From: Cruorifilaria tuberocauda
Taxonomy: Eukaryota; Nematoda; Chromadorea; Rhabditida; Onchocercidae
Reading direction: 5' to 3'
Length of the DNA stretch: 21,427 nt
Assembly (NCBI GenBank): GCA_013365365.1
Contig: JABVXU010000771.1
Location: forward strand, 1 to 21,427
The stretch's first letter is position 1, and each line of letters begins with the position of its first letter. The notes below the pieces were generated by a model that saw only the letters and a list, made by a program, of their open reading frames with translations, had not been told where the DNA came from and did not search any database. The translations under genes and the position numbers were made by a program. Shown in pieces: positions 9,261 to 19,292 of the stretch.

Positions 9261-9275
9261 CTGCTGCAAAAATTA
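9261..9275 (-). promoter_or_regulatory. 3' splice acceptor upstream of the gene (possible trans-splice site)
   Basis: On the minus strand the sequence reads AATAATTTTTGCAG, then CAGG, with the last intron G at 9264. The 111 nt from 9263 to the start ATG contain no ATG. It could accept a spliced leader or be the 3' end of a 5'-UTR intron. A second acceptor-like TATTACAG lies near 9417, but the stretch after it opens with ATG and a four-codon frame, so 9264 is the better candidate. Confidence 0.4.
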
Positions 9276-9514
9276 TTTTAGCCAAGAATATTTTGCTGAA
9301 TCAGAATAGATTGACCGAATTAAAATAATATAACTAAAACGGTCAAATTTTTCTTTTTTTGCGCAGGAAAAAAATGGAATATTGCGGATTGTGTTAATCG
9401 TTCAGGAAATTGCCATCTGTAATAGGAGAAAAACTTTTTCACAGATAATAAAATAATGAATAAACGCTAAATTTAATTTTATATTATGCATAGCTGATAA
9501 TTATAATAACATAC
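9276..9514. other. Upstream region of the secreted-protein gene
   Basis: Less AT-rich than its surroundings, especially 9355-9430. On the plus strand a TTTTTTTGCGCAG acceptor-like site at about 9366 is followed by frames open in more than one phase. On the minus strand TATTACAG ends near 9417. These conflict, so no exon is called. Promoter sequence for the minus-strand gene would be expected here, but no TATA or initiator stands out. Confidence 0.25.
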
Positions 9515-9523
9515 ATGTAACAT

Positions 9524-9563
<40 letters not shown>

Positions 9564-9815
9564 ACACATATACAGAACACATGTATATTTACATACACAA
9601 ACATACACATACACACAAACATGCACACATATACACATACATATACCACTTGCAACATTGTACATAAATATACACATACAGTTATACATATACATTAATT
9701 ATATACCTACATACCTACAATGAACACACACATACATATACACATACGTACACACACATGCACACACACACACACATAATATATATACACACACATATAT
9801 ATATATATATACATT
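9515..9815 (+). repeat. CA/TA-rich microsatellite complex
   Basis: A pure CA run at 9531-9557, many TACACA/CATACA units to 9720, another CA run at about 9759-9776, and TA repeats at 9796-9811. Cysteine/valine/tyrosine-rich open frames on the minus strand are products of the repeat. Confidence 0.9.
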
Positions 9816-9945
9816 TTACTGGACGAGGTGATATGCTTTATAAATGAAGGCGTGGCATTGACGGAAGAAGGATTCTGTTCCTTCAAATAAACATCCAGTA
9901 ACAATAAATTTTATGGTACACTTAAACCGGACACACAGAGAGATA
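9816..9945. other. Less AT-rich island between microsatellites, possible exon or mobile-element relic
   Basis: About 130 bp with balanced composition between two CA arrays. On the minus strand it is open from the CA array to TAA, including CTIKFIVTGCLFEGTES. On the plus strand it is open as LLDEVICFINEGVALTEEG to TAA near 9888. Both readings look protein-like, so strand and identity cannot be decided by eye. No splice site is clear. Confidence 0.2.
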
Positions 9946-9958
9946 GACAGACAGAAGG

Positions 9959-9960
<2 letters not shown>

Positions 9961-9993
<33 letters not shown>
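9961..9993 (+). repeat. (CA)16 microsatellite
   Basis: Uninterrupted AC dinucleotides followed by TACACATATATATATG. Confidence 0.95.
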
Positions 9994-9998
<5 letters not shown>

Positions 9999-12210
9999 AT
10001 ATATATATGTTATATGGTATCAATATAAAAGTATTCAATTTTGAATTTTTTATATCATAAATTGCAAAATGATCCATTTCCCCAAAAATTGCTGTATCGA
10101 TTGTGAAATTCCTACCAAATCAAATATAAAGTTTAAAAGCATGAATTATGCTATTAAATTTTGTAATACAGTTATAATACAGGTAATACAGGTATGATAC
10201 AGGTAATTTTATATTGCAGGTCTACACAGACAAAAGCAAAAACATCTTCTTTAAGAAAGTTAAGTAGAATTAGGAAACATCAAATTAAACAAAAGAAGTA
10301 TGGAATTAAATTGCTAAAAAATTTCCAAAAAGAAAAAGATAACACTTGAAAAAGTTTATAGAAAAATTTCTCAAAACTTTAGTCACATAAAACCTTAATA
10401 AAAAGTTAGTTAAAAAAATATTAGCAATGATTAAATATTAAACAACATCTTATCATTATTATCAAATATGAATAGAGTACTTAGGAAAAAAAAAAACAAA
10501 ATGTTATACAACAGTTATTTAGATCTCTGGTTTATATAAAGTATAACTAGTAGGTAATCGATTTAAATTATATTAATTTCATTAAAATTAAAACAGGTAA
10601 ATATTACGCATATACTATAATAAATCCATCAACTACTGTATACCAATTAATCTAATATATAACAAATGAATCATATGTGTTTAAAGTAAAATATTTTTGC
10701 TATATTAAAATTAGAAATTTTAGTAAGTGATAAAATACACAAAAAATTGAAAAATTACTTTCATCTTTATTTTTCATTATTAATTCTTTCAATTGTTAAT
10801 CATTTCAATGTAATGAAATTATCATTCTATGAAATTATTATGTTCTCATAAAATTTTGCTACTTCAGATAATTTCAAATGTTTGAAACAATTATTGTTTA
10901 AATATTAAATTTATTAATATGAATTGTTCATTGTTCAATTGTTCATTTTTTTTTTGTTGATTCGTTGTAAGAAATTTCGGAAATATTCATAAAGAATATT
11001 ATTTTCTATTACATTTTGATTACAAAAAAGATAATGATAATTCAATGATGAAATCATTTTTACACAAAAATTAATCATTTTAGTGATATTATTCAAAAAA
11101 AAAAGGGAAAAAATACAAACAAACATAAAGATTTTTTGTTTTTGTTTTTTTTGATTATGTCGAAAAATTTATGATCATCAACATTTCGAATAACGAGAAT
11201 TTTGAGAACAAAGAAAAAGTTATAAAAATGTGAAATGCCTCGCGACCATTTTTTAAAAAGTTAAATTTTTTGCTATCGCAACTACAATACGATTTGCTAA
11301 ATGATAAGCAATAATAATAATAATGATAATGATAAAAAATGATGGGGAGAAAAAGCTTTTTAGCATAATTGAAAGGAAGCGTTTTAAAAAAAATGCCAAA
11401 AGAATTTTTATAAATATGTTGAAGAAGAAAAAAAATTCACATTTATTTTCACATTCAGTCTAAACAGAAAAAAAAATTATACAAAATGCATTTTATCATT
11501 TTGTATGATTTTTTTACTGCTAATAAATTCTTTATATTTAATAAATCTTTTATATTTGGAAAAGTGGAAAAGTAAGAAAAATGAAATTGAAAAAAAAAAT
11601 TCCTTTAAATTTTTCGAAAAATATTAGAAAAAATTTTTATGAGGCACATATGTCAGCAGATACATCATTCAGAATTACATGTAAAAAAATGCAAGTATAA
11701 GTAATACAAAAATATAAAGCATAAGCAAGAAAAGGAAATAACAAATTCAGATGATAAAAATAATACTAATATAAAAACCTCATTAAATAAAACCTAATTT
11801 CGAATTCCATCTCTGATCAACTTTATTCATGCTTGATAATTTTCAATATATGCATGAAAATTTAGCTAAAATGATCTTAAAAAAACGAAGTGAATTGGAA
11901 GAATCAATATACCATGTTTGCTATTATTTTAATCAATACTAACCGCTATTTGAAATTATTATCTACTTCAAAAATAAAACTCAATTTTTCAAAAGTTAAA
12001 TTCCGGTCTTCTTACTCTTTCCTCTCTTCCTTCTACCTTGGTTTGTCAAATAATTATTTAAATAAATTATTGATTGGTTGATAAATTTCGTTTAAAAGGA
12101 TACCGACTACCAATTTCAATCAATACTGCTATCACTATTTAATTTTTTTATTCATTTATGAGAAGATATCACGCCTAATCCAGGATTTTCTACCATTTCA
12201 TTTTTTCCAT
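9994..12210. other. Long AT-rich region, no gene recognised
   Basis: Contains the short repeat ATACAGGTA at about 10175-10205 and (AAT)n/GAT at 11305-11345. Open frames at 10935-11126 (minus) and 11890-12081 (plus) have residue content set by A/T bias, with no family resemblance. No tRNA, splice-supported exon or long hairpin was found. Confidence 0.4.
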
Positions 12211-12580
12211 TTTCAATTATCATTCTATTATCACAGTTGAAATCAATAATCAGTAGTTATCACTCTAAATCAAATCCTAAACGAGAATCGACAATCTATT
12301 TATAGGATACTCATTCTTAATATAATCCCAATATTTTTCAGTTTTGCTTCTAAAGATAAATTTTTATCATCAAGAGGTAATTATTTAATCTAATTTCGAT
12401 CATTTTATTGTCACAGTTGAAATCGCTAATCAGTAATTATCACTCTAAATCAATATTACAAATGGGAATCGATAATCTATTTACAGGACACTACTCATTA
12501 CTAATCTAATCGCAACATTTTTCAGTTTCAACTTTCAAAGATACATTTTTATCATCGAGAGGAAATTATACGATCTAATT
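12211..12580. repeat. Tandem duplication, period 180 bp
   Basis: TCACAGTTGAAATC occurs at 12231 and 12411. It is followed in both copies by AATCAGTA-TTATCACTCTAA, a TCGA-AATCTATTTA block, TTTTTCAGTTT and TTTTTATCATC-AGAGG. Two copies of roughly 80% similarity by eye. The TTTTTCAG acceptor-like motif is kept in both. Confidence 0.8.
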
Positions 12581-13169
12581 TCATTATTCAATTTCATTTC
12601 TGATATAGTTTTATTATCAAATGGATGAAATAAAATAGAATTATCAATGATTGCCTCTACCAATATAATCAACATCCCATCATCATACTATGATTATTTA
12701 TGATAATCTATTCCATTCAATTCCGATATCAAAATTATTTAATTACTTTCCATTAATCCATTTCGGCGCGAATTTCATTCTCATTCCTTTTCCACTTAAA
12801 AAAACACACAAATACATAAAAATTTTTTTTCCATTAGCAATGTATATTATTGCTATTGTAATTCTATTCCATTCAATATTACTATTAAAAATTTGACATA
12901 TTTTTCATTATCAATATCGTATCTATTTCTTATTACATCTGTTCTAATCATTTCTTTTTCATTTAATATATCCACTCAATCATTTTACCATAGTGATTGA
13001 AATTAACATAGACTTAAAACAGAGAGAGATAGAGAGGAAATGGAGAGAATTTTTCAAATAGATAGAAACAGTTAGAATTTTTAGAACAGAGAAAAAAAAA
13101 GTTATTTTATTATTTAATTTATAATTTATTTTATCTAATTAATTTCAACATCTAATATTTGGTAATTTA
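12581..13169. other. AT-rich spacer
   Basis: Unique DNA with a GA-rich patch at 13020-13047. An isoleucine/phenylalanine-rich plus frame at 12690-12896 is not supported as a gene. Confidence 0.35.
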
Positions 13170-13525
13170 ATAATTGTTATTCACTATTTAATACTTAATA
13201 TTACTTCCAATAATTAACATCCTATCTATTATTCTTCATTCTAATTTTCTTATCCTATCCAATGAATCCATTTAAATCCTATCAATTCGATTAAATCAAA
13301 TGGATAGGGATAAAATGTAACAAATAATATCAATTAAAATATGTAGTAATTATTATTCAATATTTAACACTTAATATTTGAATTGAATCATTATTAGTAA
13401 TTAATATTCTATCTGTTACAATTGATTCCCTATCTATCTTATACATCTAATGTATCCATTTAATTCTTATCAGTTCGAATAGGTAAGAATAAAATGTAAC
13501 AAATATAATATCAATTAAAATATAT
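13170..13525. repeat. Tandem duplication, period about 178 bp
   Basis: GTTATTCACTATTTAATACT near 13176 pairs with a diverged copy near 13354. AAAATGTAACAAAT occurs at 13312 and 13491, followed by ATATCAATTAAAATAT. The duplicated sequence differs from that at 12211-12580, although the period is nearly the same. Confidence 0.75.
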
Positions 13526-13927
13526 AGGAAATATCAATATCAACATGAAGCAAATACGATGTATCATCTAATATATCTAATAAGTATATCAATTGAATGA
13601 TAGTATCAATATGTAAAAAGTTCGTTGTCAATTAAAATACATAACGCAAATGTTGATAACAACTGCAATACTGAAAAAAAAAATTAATAAAAATGAATGA
13701 TTAATTTGATAAAAAATTGTTAAGAGTTCCCGATCGTGTTGAAATTCATATGATTTTATGAGGGAGAGACATCGATAAAATGATAGTGAGACCTTTTACA
13801 TAAAAATTTATCACCCTCTCTCTCTTTTTCTCTCCCTCACTTTTTCTTTTTTGTTTTTTGGATATTATTCACAAAACAAAAGGGAAAAAAGACCAGTAAA
13901 ATTAAATTAAAATCATTCTTTTCTGTT
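13526..13927. other. AT-rich spacer with pyrimidine patch
   Basis: Nothing coding. CTCTCTCTCTTTTTCTCTCC lies at about 13815-13835. Confidence 0.35.
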
Positions 13928-14060
13928 TGATCTCTTACTCTCATTTTCCTCTTATCTTTTCTCGTTTTTTTAATCTCTCATCCTCATTTTCCTCTTATCT
14001 TTTCTCGTTTTCTTTAATCTCTTATCCTCATTTTCCTGTTATCTTTTGTCTTTTTTTTAA
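13928..14060 (+). repeat. Pyrimidine minisatellite, 43-44-bp units
   Basis: TCATTTTCCT begins at 13941, 13984 and 14028, with CTTATCTTTTCTCGTTTT between, about 2.7 copies. The serine/phenylalanine-rich open frame through it is an artefact. Confidence 0.8.
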
Positions 14061-14084
14061 ATCTTTTTTAAAACTTGTCCTTTT

Positions 14085-14130
14085 TTCTTTTGCTCTTTCC
14101 CTCTCTCTCTCGCTCTCTTTCTCTTTCTTC
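14085..14130 (+). repeat. CT-rich tract
   Basis: TCTCTCTCTCGCTCTCTTTC-type sequence, complementary in kind to the GA tract at 14285. Confidence 0.8.
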
Positions 14131-14284
14131 TCACTTAGGAAGAAAATCGACCAACATTTTGAAAATGATGACTATTCATTCACTTTTCCCGATTTTCGTT
14201 ATTTTGTAAGCTTTTTTTCTTCATTTTTATGATGATAAGTAGATCTAATAAAAATCGGCGCCTTTTGCTTAATGGTTTTGAATG

Positions 14285-14349
14285 AAGAGAGAGAGAGAGA
14301 TAAGAAAGAGAGAGAGAAAAAGAGAAAGAGAGAGAGAGAGGGAGAGAGA
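14285..14349 (+). repeat. GA-rich tract
   Basis: GAGAGAGAGAGATAAGAAAGA and further GA units form a nearly pure polypurine run of about 65 bases. The RE-rich open frame through it is an artefact. Confidence 0.85.
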
Positions 14350-14759
14350 ATCCCATTAACTATTTTTAATGCTTTCAATCTCGTCTTTTTAAAATATCTT
14401 TTTCTGTCATTCTTTCTATTTTATTTCCCTAAAAAAAGAAAAAATTTCTTTTTCTTAGTTTCCCTTATAACTGTTTTTCTCTTTTATGATTTAAAATGAT
14501 AAAAGTAAAGTTAAGAGTTTCCTTCTTTTTTTTAAAAATTAAATATTCTAAGAATAATGGAGATGTGTTGCTAGTTTTTTGTCTTTTTTAGAACTAAACT
14601 TTTAAGATGTGGCTAAATGATTCTAAATATTCATTATTATTATTGTAATTATTTTAATAGTAATATAAGGTTTATGATTTCTATTCAATCACTTATTGTT
14701 TCCTTTTTCATTTATTTCAAGAAGTTTTTTAAAAAATATACTTATTATAATGATTTTGA
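14350..14759. other. AT-rich spacer
   Basis: Phenylalanine/lysine-rich chance frames only; nothing recognised. Confidence 0.35.
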
Positions 14760-15125
14760 GGATTGATAGTATAACGATAGTTTACAATAATTTGAAATAC
14801 CATAGCAAACACTAAAATAATTACAAGTATAAACGACGTAAGAATAATTTGCAATATTGCTAAAATGATAATCAGCAATGATTTACATCACTGATTTAAT
14901 CACTAAAATGATTCCGATCACGATGTAATTATAATTCATACTATTGATAAAATGATAATTGGTAATGACTTGAATTGGTTTCAAGAACTAATGATATAAT
15001 GATAATTAATAACCATAATACAATGATAATCTGAAATGATTTCAATCATTAATGATATAATAACAATTTATAATTATTAAAAATGATTTCAAACACTGAT
15101 GATATAATAATGATTATCTGTCGTC
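14760..15125. repeat. Degenerate minisatellite, about 50-60-bp units
   Basis: Units containing ATGATTTCAA-CACTGATGATATAATAATGAT recur at about 14980, 15040 and 15088, with older copies upstream rich in AAATGATAAT. Strongly diverged. Confidence 0.55.
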
Positions 15126-15627
15126 TCTAACTGATATCAAAGAATTGAATCATCAGCCTGATGACAGCAAAGATGACGATGGTGACATGAATAGAGACAA
15201 TAGCGCTTATCCACTGATATGACCTGTCCATCATTTTCTGATACGTTTTTCGTTCTGATATTATCACTAAACTGAGACATTAAGAGAAAGGGAAAAAATG
15301 ATAATAATGATAGCAATGATAAGTTTAAATTAAAATTAAATCATGAATTGTTCAATTTTTAAAATTAATTATTATACAATTACTTAGTTGGATGAAAAAT
15401 ATTCATTATTCTACACATACTTAAAAATTATTTCGCTATAAAATTTAAAATTTGAGGGAACGAAAAACGAGGAAAGAACTCAATTTCTTTAAAATATAAC
15501 AGACAATTGAACTATTTTTTTAATAATGATAACTTCTATCCAATCTAATTTGCATAAAATTAATTGTTATCAATTAATCCATTGTACCTATAATGATAGC
15601 GAAAATCATGCCGTTATAAAAAACAAT
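15126..15627. other. Less AT-rich patch then spacer
   Basis: 15130-15260 is less AT-rich and open on the plus strand to TGA at 15220-15222, reading D/N-rich (DDSKDDDGDMNRDNS). This may be eroded GAT-repeat DNA rather than an exon. The remainder is AT-rich without features. Confidence 0.25.
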
Positions 15628-15715
15628 AAAGTATAACGAATAATTCAATATAGCGAATAATTCTTAAAATATAAAATAACGAATATTTTAAAATCTAACG
15701 AAATAATTGTATTGT
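15628..15715. repeat. Short repeat built on AACGAATA
   Basis: TATAACGAATAATTC, TATAGCGAATAATTC and ATAACGAATATTTT recur at about 25-30-bp spacing. Confidence 0.5.
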
Positions 15716-15835
15716 ATTTCATTAAAAAACCAAGTGCATTAAATATTACAAATAATTACCACTAACAATAATTTTTTCCAAAGCAAAATCAGAAATTTTG
15801 AAATCGAAATGTAATAAAACGAAAAAGTTTTCAAA

Positions 15836-15885
15836 TATAATTAAATTAATTAATAATTAATTAATTAAATCATGCATGCATGTGC
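15836..15885. repeat. TTAA-rich near-palindrome followed by ATGCATGCATG
   Basis: AATTAAATTAATTAATAATT is nearly self-complementary with the sequence that follows it, and is flanked by an alternating CATGCATGCATG. Confidence 0.5.
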
Positions 15886-15999
15886 CTCGAATGATAAGAA
15901 TTTGATTAAATTGATGGGAAACCTTTCCCTATCGATTTTACCACAACTCTTTAAAAAACGACAAAGTGTCATTCATTTCATGTAATCAGTTGTTATCAG

Positions 16000-16068
16000 T
16001 TATTGTATGTAATCTGATGTGATAGGCGGCTTTGTCATTTCAAATTCAACATCCATCGTCAATATCAT
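16000..16068 (-). other. Candidate 22-codon small ORF
   Basis: The minus-strand ATG at 16068 reads MILTMDVEFEMTKPPITSD, then YIQ and TAA. The patch is less AT-rich than its surroundings, but the ORF is far too short to be significant by itself. Confidence 0.1.
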
Positions 16069-16398
16069 CTCATTGCTTTTTTTTTTCGCCCATCAAACTA
16101 CATACATCTCTGTACAGCTGTCAATAAAAAATAACAATGAAAACGAGTGACATTGTTTGATTGGTTAATTAATTTAACAGAATTTTTACTAATTATAAAC
16201 AAAAATCTAAGTGTGAAGTAACAGTAAAACATAATATAAAAATAAGTGATTTTGGTTAATTAATTAATTATAATTTAATTATACTTAACATATTATAATA
16301 AATATGGAAAGCGAAAAAGAAAGAAGTTTTACTTTTCAAAATAATGTAAAATTATCAATCAGATAGGAGAAAAAAAAGAATGAATTAGATGATTAATT

Positions 16399-16431
16399 TA
16401 GGATTAGTTTAAAAATGTTAAACTAATCCTA
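16399..16431. repeat. Perfect hairpin, 14-bp arms and 5-nt loop
   Basis: TAGGATTAGTTTAA is followed by AAATG and then its exact reverse complement. Pairing stops abruptly on both sides. No T-run terminator context or gene is adjacent. Confidence 0.85.
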
Positions 16432-16547
16432 CATTACAATTAGAAATATGGATAAGGAAATAAAATTAATCATTATTTTTAAGCGATCCGTAGAATACAA
16501 ATTTTATTTTTTTTTTTATTTAAAATAATCCTAAAGTAAATAAATGC

Positions 16548-16710
16548 ACATAATAATAATAATAATTACTAATAATAATAATGATAATACTAATTAAAAA
16601 TTAATAATAATGATAATGATAAGAACAAAATAATAACAATAATAATAATCAATGATATTGATAATAAATAATAATGATAATTAATAATAATAATTAATAA
16701 TAAATTCGCA
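16548..16710 (+). repeat. (AAT)n-rich tract with GAT interruptions
   Basis: Many AATAATAATAAT runs broken by GATAATGAT and TTAATAAT. Confidence 0.85.
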
Positions 16711-16877
16711 TTAAATAAATTAACAATAAAAGAATGAGATAATATAATTAAAATTATGAAATCTAAACTTTCATCTCAAATATTGATTGAAAAACTTGAT
16801 GATAAAGTACAATAATTATATTTTTATAATATAATGAATAAAATTTTATTGATTATCATTAAAACAGCATCAATTGT

Positions 16878-16979
16878 AGCTTAATTATCTTGATCAGAAC
16901 CCATCGTCGAATCTTTACTGTATTCACTCCTTCAAGTATCTTCAAGTATCGGACAGTCAACAACGATAATAATTAAGCT
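16878..16979. repeat. 11-bp inverted repeat around a less AT-rich 80-bp core
   Basis: AGCTTAATTAT at 16878-16888 is matched by ATAATTAAGCT at 16969-16979. The core contains the tandem CTTCAAGTAT CTTCAAGTAT and is open in more than one minus-strand frame without an ATG start. Confidence 0.5.
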
Positions 16980-17339
16980 TAAGTAAACAAAAAATATCGA
17001 TTCATTATCGCTTGTTTACAAATAAGTAGCAGAGAGATGATAATTTAAATTTCACTCTCTAAAAATATTACTAAAAAAATATTTAATAAAATACTAAAAT
17101 ATAAAAAAAATTTTATACCACAAAAAGATAGTTGAAGAAAACAAAAAACACTGTCACATTCTTTTTAACTTTTTATTCTAATTTATACCACTATTATTTA
17201 TTTTTTAAATTTATTCAATAATTGAATTATAAATTTTTTTCGCCTTTATTCATTTATTTATTTTTACTTTATTTTAAATATAGGAATTATTTGGAATTAA
17301 AGGTAAAACTTAATTGGTAAACTGATTATAATAATTGAT

Positions 17340-17700
17340 GTAATCGATATACAGCTGTAAGCCAAAAATAGCAAATAAAAGAGATAAATAAATCGCATAA
17401 TTAAAATCTATAAAAAAAACATTTTAATTTTCATTCAATATTCATCCTTCTTTTCTTAAACCTAATTTAAGCATTTAAAATTCAGACTTTATGAATAAAA
17501 ATTAATCAAAAAAAAATTAATAAAATCGATAATGCTCAGTAAGCAAAAACTAGAAAATTACAAATCAAAGAGAGTAGTAACTAAAATTGATTTGAAAAAA
17601 AGAAAATTCTATTTCTCATTTCAATATCAGTATTCTTTCTCTCAATAATTCTTAATTTGAAATATGCAAATTTGTTGTAATTTTTTAATTTAACGAATTA
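17340..17700. repeat. Tandem duplication, period about 182 bp
   Basis: ATCGATATACAGCTGTAAGCC at 17343 and ATCGATAATGCTCAGTAAGC at 17525 begin two diverged copies. Each continues as AAAAA-TAG-AAAT, then a T-rich block with TTTTCATT/TCATTTCAATAT, then TTCTTAA/TTCTTAAT. Confidence 0.6.
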
Positions 17701-17775
17701 AAAATCATTATGCTAGCTATTACATGCAACTGTAAATAAAATCTTTTTTTCACTAAAAACAAAATTCACAAATAT

Positions 17776-17802
17776 TATAAAGTATAAAATTTATACTTTA
17801 TA
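17776..17802. repeat. Near-perfect palindrome, 13-bp arms
   Basis: TATAAAGTATAAA, one unpaired A, then the exact reverse complement TTTATACTTTATA. Confidence 0.85.
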
Positions 17803-17963
17803 CCACAAAATAAATAGTCATAAGAAATATAGAAAAAAAAAGAAAAAGAGTCATGAGAAATACAGAGTGTGTAGAAAAAAAGGAACAAAAAGTGCATTAG
17901 GAAGAAAAAAGAAAAGAAAAAAAAGATGAGAAGAAGTAAGTGAAGAGACAAATCATTAATCAC
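17803..17963 (+). repeat. Purine-rich stretch
   Basis: A/G-rich with AAAAAAGAAAAAG runs. The leucine/phenylalanine-rich minus-strand frame is an artefact of it. Confidence 0.5.
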
Positions 17964-18101
17964 TTAAACAGAAAACTTAAAAGCAATGCCGACAAATTCC
18001 CCCATTCCTTCCAAACTGTCTGCTTTTTCCTGATCACATTGTTGGGCACGTAAATATATGGTTGGGAAACGGAAGACCGGAAAGAGTAAAACGGAAGAAA
18101 T
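17964..18101 (-). other. Candidate exon, 45 codons, no start codon
   Basis: The minus frame is open from after TAA (18104-18102) to TAA (17966-17964). It reads LRAQQCDQEKADSLEGMGEF near the end, then VGIAFKFSV. The region 17985-18085 is among the least AT-rich in the window. TGATCAG and CAGACAG give possible acceptors inside. Other frames on both strands are also open, so coding status is unresolved. The upstream half overlaps the 18061-18560 repeat. Confidence 0.18.
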
Positions 18102-18560
18102 TTATTACGGGAAAAAAAAATCGAGTAAATCGGAATGAACGAGAAGAGAAAATATTATATTAAATATGTTATTATATATTGTTAAATATTTTATTACGTT
18201 AAAATATTAAATATGTTATACGAAACGTATGCTATTTATCAGTTATAGGAAGAGTATATCATCGGAAGATATAAAACGGAAAAAATTCATTCATGAAAAG
18301 TTAACGAGAAAAAATGAAGCAAACAAAAGCTAACGAGAAAATTCAGAGAAACCGGGATAAAACGAATGGAAAGAAAAAATCTAAAAATCGAATAAAATAC
18401 ATAGTCCATAAATTTATAGGAAATAGAAGATCGGAAAGCATAAAACGGAAAACCTTTCATTCATGAAAGGTTAACGAAAAAAATTGAGAAAACGAAGCAA
18501 AGAAAAGTGAAAAAGCTGACAAGAAAACTCAAAGAAACCGGGTTGAACGGGTAAGAAGAG
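18061..18560. repeat. Three degenerate tandem copies, spacing 185 and 169 bp
   Basis: The landmark CGGAA(A/G)...TAAAACGG falls at 18078-18094, 18263-18279 and 18432-18448. The last two copies share TTCATTCATGAAA-GTTAACGA, an AACGAAGC/ATGAAGC block and AGAAACCGGG. All copies are purine-rich on this strand. Confidence 0.75.
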
Positions 18561-19292
18561 GAAAAATAAACAACAACTTTTCTCTTAGTAAAATTTATTG
18601 CTATTTCCTTGCAAAAATTTGATTATTTCATAGGAACAAAGCAAAACAAGAAAGATAAAGAAGGAGTATGCAAATTTTGAAAATTCATAAACAATCACAT
18701 TCTTTTACTCACATAGAGTATAATTTTAAAATAGCTATAAATTACCATACAAAATATATTACTAATATAAATTACAATTTAATTTAATTTATTTAAGTTA
18801 TAATTTAATAATTAAAATAATAATTAATAAAATTATCATATCTTTTACTAAGTCATCTTTTAATTAAATCAAATAAAGTAATTATAAAGTAAATTAACAC
18901 ACAAATATATTACTAATATGAATTGATTACAATTTGAAAATTAAAATAATCCAAATTAAATTAAATATCGAAAATGCCTTGCTTATTTATAATTAACCTG
19001 TGAACAAAAAAAAAGAAAGAACAAACAAAAAACAAGAATAGCCATAATTTCCGAGTAAAGAAATTCAGTATTCCTTTGGGTCTTTTTTTCCATTGCTTTT
19101 AGCTCAATGCTAACCAATATTTTACGATGAATTGACAAATTTTTTTTCCTGAATCTCATTTGAAATTCCGGAAAACAAAAATTAAGATAAAAAATAAATA
19201 AACCTGGTAAAGTTCCACGAGAAATTGATTTTTACTTTTTGAAGAAGGAAGGAATTTCAAAAGTCGAGGGATAGGAATGGAAGAATTCGTCA
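18561..19292. other. AT-rich spacer without recognised gene
   Basis: Contains ACTAATATAAATTACAATTT and ACTAATATGAATTGATTACA in similar contexts about 150 bp apart, a faint duplication. Otherwise nothing. Confidence 0.35.

Noticed and set aside
9501..9904. Cysteine/valine-rich frames on the minus strand
   Set aside because: Direct translation of CA/TA repeats.
13927..14499. Serine/phenylalanine-rich and RE-rich plus-strand frames
   Set aside because: Encoded by the pyrimidine minisatellite and the GA tract.
15103..15222. D/N-rich plus-strand open frame ending NSAYPLI
   Set aside because: Adjacent to and probably derived from GAT-type minisatellite DNA; no start codon and no clear acceptor.
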